Positions 22,617-25,601 of a DNA stretch of 25,601 nt are shown here, one piece after another (position 1 is the stretch's first letter; each line of letters opens with the position of its first letter). The translations under genes were made by a program, and so were the position numbers. Below the pieces are notes generated by a model that saw only the letters and a list, made by a program, of their open reading frames with translations, searched no databases and had not been told where the DNA came from. This stretch comes from JBQTJN01 sp052387095 (lineage in GTDB: Bacteria > Pseudomonadota > Alphaproteobacteria > Micavibrionales > Micavibrionaceae). The stretch spans positions 1 through 25,601 of the forward strand of contig JBQTJN010000022.1 of the NCBI GenBank assembly GCA_052387095.1, in the 5' to 3' direction.

Positions 22617-23222
22617 CTATGCTGCACTAAAATCTGGAATGTATTGTAAAATTTCATCCATAAGCGGTGATAAAGGATACGGGTTTATATTGACCGTACT
22701 TTTTGCTGATACATCAAAAGTGACCAAGCCCGTTCGCATAAGGGCTTGTTGGATAAATTCATAGTTTTGAATCCCCTTCGTATGGAGTTTTCCTTTAAGT
22801 CTATTGGGATCAATGTTTGAATCGTGCCGCCTTAGCTGAATCATAGTGCCGAGAACCATAATTTCATCTTCGGTCAGGCTGGCGATGATATTAGCGTACT
22901 TTAAGAATGACGGTGCTTTTAATGCCTTCTTTTCGGCCATACCGCTAATAACACGGGCCATCAGTCGCAGATTGTTTTGCGCCACGCCTTCCATGGCGTC
23001 CCGCTGGAACCGGGCGATAATGCTGACAGCATCATTCTGATCGACATCCGAAAAATTGCCTTGCCGGATTTCGGAAAGCAGTATTTCCATTGCTTCCTGC
23101 GACCGTTTGTCGAGGATGCCCTGATAAATCTGCATGGCCGTACCCGTGGGAACGCCGAAGCATCCCAGCACATCGGCAATCCCTGTGACGGTATATTTTT
23201 TTAGTGCCTTTTGCCCGCTCAT
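22617..23222 (-). CDS. Helical protein, paralogue B, of the nuclease cassette
   Basis: 201 residues, no recognised catalytic motif. It is clearly paralogous to the gene at 23968: both have GVPTG near the N-terminus, a nearly identical core (here residues 50-125, with RQGNF, EGVAQNNLRLMARVI and ALKAPSFLKYANI), then ASLTEDEI, GIQNY...QQALMRTGLVT and a closing L(S/T)PL..EI motif. A helical bundle followed by a small winged-helix-like end recalls the layout of Abi-alpha (DUF4393) proteins of phage-abortive systems, but this is a resemblance of plan, not a match. ATG 23222 overlaps the nuclease stop as ATGA. It lacks the central insert of about 12 residues seen in its paralogue before the closing motif. 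Confidence 0.75.
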   Translation of the reverse strand: MSGQKALKKYTVTGIADVLGCFGVPTGTAMQIYQGILDKRSQEAMEILLSEIRQGNFSDVDQNDAVSIIARFQRDAMEGVAQNNLRLMARVISGMAEKKALKAPSFLKYANIIASLTEDEIMVLGTMIQLRRHDSNIDPNRLKGKLHTKGIQNYEFIQQALMRTGLVTFDVSAKSTVNINPYPLSPLMDEILQYIPDFSAA

Positions 23223-23971
23223 GCTGTTCCCTCACTTAATTCTGATGTGAATTTCTGAAAAGCGCGCAAAGCGTTCTCATGCTCCGATATTATAAGATCG
23301 AAATAATCTCTGGGCGTCTCGATTGTAATTTGATCTTGCTGGTCAACATTTCCTCTTGGATCAACACATGTCATAGGAAAGCGTATTGGTGTATTTGAGC
23401 GTCCGTTAACCTCCATGTTGAGATACGGCGATGCAGACATAAAAATCTTATATTTTTCCCATAATTTTTCGGCAATTTTTACGCGCTCTTCTGTGCCGTC
23501 CAATCCTCGCATGATCCTTCCGAAAGGATCAGAGTATATATTTACCGGCTCTGATAATTCTCCCACTTTTATCTTCATAGATTTTAACCATCTATCATAA
23601 AAATGTTCTTGAAATTCCGGCCAAGTCATAAGTCGTATGTTAGTAGAATGAATTGCTTCGTAAGCGCCACTTTGAAAACCTGACGAAGAAATAATGAAAC
23701 CAGCGTTAGCACCGCCGTCCTGCATCACCGTTCTAAATGCATGTGCCTTTTCCTGCGTGACATTGCTCTTCCAATGTTTGCACTCTACAAAGATTTTTAG
23801 TGGAGGGGTTGAAGTTTCATCATTGGCCACCACGTCAATGTCAGCATTTCCGCGCACTAACTTAAACGGAACATCCGTTTGTGCAGCCATGCCGCACTCC
23901 GCAAGAACCTGACATGCTTTATTCTGTAGATCACGCCAGCCAGCAATGTCACCATGAAAAATAATGCTCAT
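23219..23971 (-). CDS. Mrr-type restriction endonuclease-like protein
   Basis: 250 residues. The N-terminal half (about 5-125) is a PD-(D/E)xK nuclease of the Mrr_cat kind. Asp44/Asp46 lie in ADIDVVA, Glu63-Cys-Lys65 in FVECKHWKSNVTQEKAHAFR, then GFIISSSGFQSGA and a closing strand RLMTWPEFQEHF. These residues are what is needed for Mg-dependent DNA cleavage. The C-terminal half (about 130-250) is unfamiliar and could recognise a target or partner. Classic Mrr has an N-terminal winged helix, which is absent; here DNA binding could come from the neighbours. It overlaps both flanking paralogous genes by 4 nt (ATGA), so the three are made together. No methyltransferase is nearby, as in type IV (modification-dependent) systems. 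Confidence 0.82.
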   Translation of the reverse strand: MSIIFHGDIAGWRDLQNKACQVLAECGMAAQTDVPFKLVRGNADIDVVANDETSTPPLKIFVECKHWKSNVTQEKAHAFRTVMQDGGANAGFIISSSGFQSGAYEAIHSTNIRLMTWPEFQEHFYDRWLKSMKIKVGELSEPVNIYSDPFGRIMRGLDGTEERVKIAEKLWEKYKIFMSASPYLNMEVNGRSNTPIRFPMTCVDPRGNVDQQDQITIETPRDYFDLIISEHENALRAFQKFTSELSEGTA

Positions 23972-24609
23972 GCCGCTTCCTTATCGACATTAAAGGCTTC
24001 CAAATACTTTTCGATTTCGCTGAAAAGTGGTGTGAGGGTAAAAATCTGATTGGCATCGACCTTATCGGACGCTCCGTACATTTTTCTCATTTCTGGCTTT
24101 TCAGGTATGGTCTGGGCATCGAGCCGCAAAGTCACTAAACCCGTACGCAGCAAAGCCTGTTGGACAGCTTGATAATTCTCGATGCCCACTTCAATGAATT
24201 GCCTCCTTGCTTCATAGGGCATAAACGTTGCCCAGTTAAGTCCGGCCATCACAGCCAAAACTTTGATTTCGTCTTCGGTCAAACTGGCAAGGATATTTGC
24301 GTATTTCAGGAATGATGGCGCTTTTAGTGCGCCCTTCTCAGCCATACCGTTGATAACGCGAGCCATAAGGCGCAGATTGTTCCGCGCCACACCTTCTTCG
24401 GCGTCACGGATCAGGCGGAAGAAGATAGAAACCAGCTCATCCTGATCGATATTTTCAAAATTTCCCTGCCGCAGCTCAGAGCGGATAACCTCACGCAGCA
24501 AGTCGTGGCGCTTGGACATCATTTTTCCAATGGCTGCGCCAGCGGCCCCAGTTGGTACGCCTTTCACACTCAAGCAATCGCTCAATATACCGCCGATAAT
24601 TTGCAACAT
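23968..24609 (-). CDS. Helical protein, paralogue A, of the nuclease cassette
   Basis: 213 residues, no known catalytic motif. ATG 24609 has a strong GAGGAG 8 nt upstream. The core (residues 44-119: RQGNF, EGVARNNLRLMARVI, ALKAPSFLKYANI, SLTEDEI) is about two-thirds identical by eye to paralogue B. The GIENYQAVQQALLRTGLVT segment and the closing LTPLFSEIEKYLEAF also match. It differs by a longer linker (about 165-188) and a Gly/Ala-rich N-terminus (GAAGAAIGKMM) that could contact a membrane or pack as a helix. It lies 51 nt after the upstream gene and overlaps the nuclease start as ATGA. It probably binds the nuclease or paralogue B; function inferred only. Confidence 0.75.
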   Translation of the reverse strand: MLQIIGGILSDCLSVKGVPTGAAGAAIGKMMSKRHDLLREVIRSELRQGNFENIDQDELVSIFFRLIRDAEEGVARNNLRLMARVINGMAEKGALKAPSFLKYANILASLTEDEIKVLAVMAGLNWATFMPYEARRQFIEVGIENYQAVQQALLRTGLVTLRLDAQTIPEKPEMRKMYGASDKVDANQIFTLTPLFSEIEKYLEAFNVDKEAA

Positions 24610-24660
24610 ACTACTTTCTCCTCGACGGGGGCGGCATTAACGCTAACGCGGCCATGGTCA

Positions 24661-25601
24661 TCATTCCACATGAACCCTAACATCGTACCCCAAAGACCTC
24701 AAAGCCTTTGAGGTGCGCCCGTTCCTTGGAGGAAATTTATCCGGCAATGCCCATCCTACAATTTCTCCTAGCGCACTAATGCCAAGCCCATCTATTTTCC
24801 ATTTAGGATCAATTACAGCCTGCCAAAGTCTTTCTGGCAACTGCTCGGAAGAGCCGCCATACAGGACAAAGGCAAGCACTTGATCCACTCTTGAGCCGTT
24901 GCCTGATTGATCGACCCATATCCGCTTTGAAAGAGCCTTAACTTTTTGTGGAATCGTGTATGACGTTCCATCATCAATAAGAGAAACTGCTGTATTTTTT
25001 ACTCGTCTTGAATAATCTGCGATTGAATGGACACGACGGCATATATCCTCAAAATCTTCATAAGACATTTTTGTTATCTGATCTTGCGCGAGAAGACCTC
25101 GTAGCAGAGGCGCTTGCACATTTAACATTTCATCCTCATTCTGAGGTGCGCCAGGCAAATTGCGCCACCATCCTACAGCTTCCTTTAATGCCTCTTCTTG
25201 CCTTCCTTTATTTTGCTCATAAAAAGCCTGATAGTTTGCTTTACGACCGTTAAAGGTGTGTTGATAATAATGCCCATGTAAAAATTGGTCTGCCTGCGCT
25301 CCAGCCGGAATATCTGAGGAAATCCATTTTGGGCGATTCTCATCGCGGCTTACAATCTCGCTGATGCGTCTTAAATCCTGGAGGGTTCTGTGCCATTCCT
25401 GCAAAAATTCGGCTTTTTTCCTATCGCCTGCGCTTTTTGGCTCTGTTTGAACAAGTCCGCTCCATTTCCCAAAACTAAGGCTGGGACTTGACCAGAACTT
25501 ACCTGCATCAGGCATCTGTGCATTGATTTCCTTGGATCGTGCCGACATCTCATTAAGCAGTTCCTCGGTAAGAGGCACAGCATGGGCATCAAGAGTATCA
25601 A
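24661..25601 (-). CDS. Uncharacterised protein of the nuclease cassette, 5' end outside the window
   Basis: At least 313 codons. The frame has no stop up to the right edge, so the GTG at 25578 need not be the start. The N-terminal part is polar, Trp/Lys/Gln-rich and helical. A middle section (LLRGLLAQDQITKMSYEDFEDICRR) is followed by a C-terminal segment with VDQVLAFVLYGG, IDGLGISALGEIVGWALPDKFPPRN and ALRSLGYDV. The latter recalls the 'fixed small domain before a nuclease or McrB-like ATPase' found in some modification-dependent restriction proteins, but I cannot name a family. It is followed after 51 nt by paralogue A and is likely the first gene seen of the operon. Confidence 0.6.
   Translation of the reverse strand, partial: DTLDAHAVPLTEELLNEMSARSKEINAQMPDAGKFWSSPSLSFGKWSGLVQTEPKSAGDRKKAEFLQEWHRTLQDLRRISEIVSRDENRPKWISSDIPAGAQADQFLHGHYYQHTFNGRKANYQAFYEQNKGRQEEALKEAVGWWRNLPGAPQNEDEMLNVQAPLLRGLLAQDQITKMSYEDFEDICRRVHSIADYSRRVKNTAVSLIDDGTSYTIPQKVKALSKRIWVDQSGNGSRVDQVLAFVLYGGSSEQLPERLWQAVIDPKWKIDGLGISALGEIVGWALPDKFPPRNGRTSKALRSLGYDVRVHVE

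Noticed and set aside
24585..24674. 29-codon minus-strand ORF (begins MWNDDHGRV) spanning the gap before paralogue A, sharing GGCCATGGTCATC with the 74-residue gene
   Set aside because: The shared 13 bases are probably chance, the frame lacks its own ribosome binding site, and the gap is adequately explained as the leader of paralogue A.

Overview
The window is a stretch of bacterial chromosome, almost certainly from an alphaproteobacterium. The indicators are a divergent PhaR / phaCAB polyhydroxybutyrate locus, an AsmA family protein, an IalB-like N-terminal segment on a periplasmic protein, a RecX/Hsp33 pair, and intergenic palindromes of the 'CGTCATTGCGAG...CAATCCAG' kind common in several alphaproteobacterial lineages. 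I cannot place it to genus. No rRNA, tRNA, insertion sequence or CRISPR array was seen.

Layout. 1-2343 (minus): an AsmA-family envelope protein that runs off the left edge. 2344-2739: a gap with its promoter, a long palindromic repeat preceded by a near-consensus promoter on the other strand, and a 22-codon ORF with a strong ribosome binding site. 2740-6508: the PHB locus, phaC-phaA-phaB on the minus strand and the regulator phaR divergent, with hairpins between phaC and phaA and after phaR. 6586-9219 (minus): a large periplasmic coiled-coil protein of unknown function. 9330-10449 (minus): prfB, release factor 2, with the classical autoregulatory +1 frameshift. 10518-11087 (minus): a DJ-1/PfpI-like protein lacking the usual cysteine. 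11400-12308 (plus): an OmpA-domain lipoprotein, converging through a bidirectional terminator on a lipoprotein gene and hslO (12356-13904, minus). 13953-17148: recX (plus), overlapping tail-to-tail with a large PAS sensor kinase (minus). 17329-19705: a CsaA-like tRNA-binding protein (plus), overlapping tail-to-tail with an OmpR/EnvZ-type two-component pair (minus). 19752-21103 (plus): a branched-chain aminotransferase coupled to a small low-affinity iron permease family protein.

21230-25601 (minus) looks different. It is richer in A+T by eye and consists of one tight operon. In transcription order it holds: a protein of unknown function running off the right edge; a helical protein; an Mrr-type restriction endonuclease-like protein; a second helical protein paralogous to the first; a 74-residue protein that looks like the N-terminal part of a BRCT protein without its BRCT domain; and a two-domain chromate transporter. 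The nuclease overlaps both of its paralogous neighbours by 4 nt. I read this as an accessory, possibly defensive, cassette, and it is the best candidate here for an undescribed system.

The rest of the window is housekeeping or envelope biology with some individual oddities: the short PHA synthase, the DJ-1 Cys-to-Asp change, several convergent gene overlaps, and a possible leader peptide coupled to csaA.
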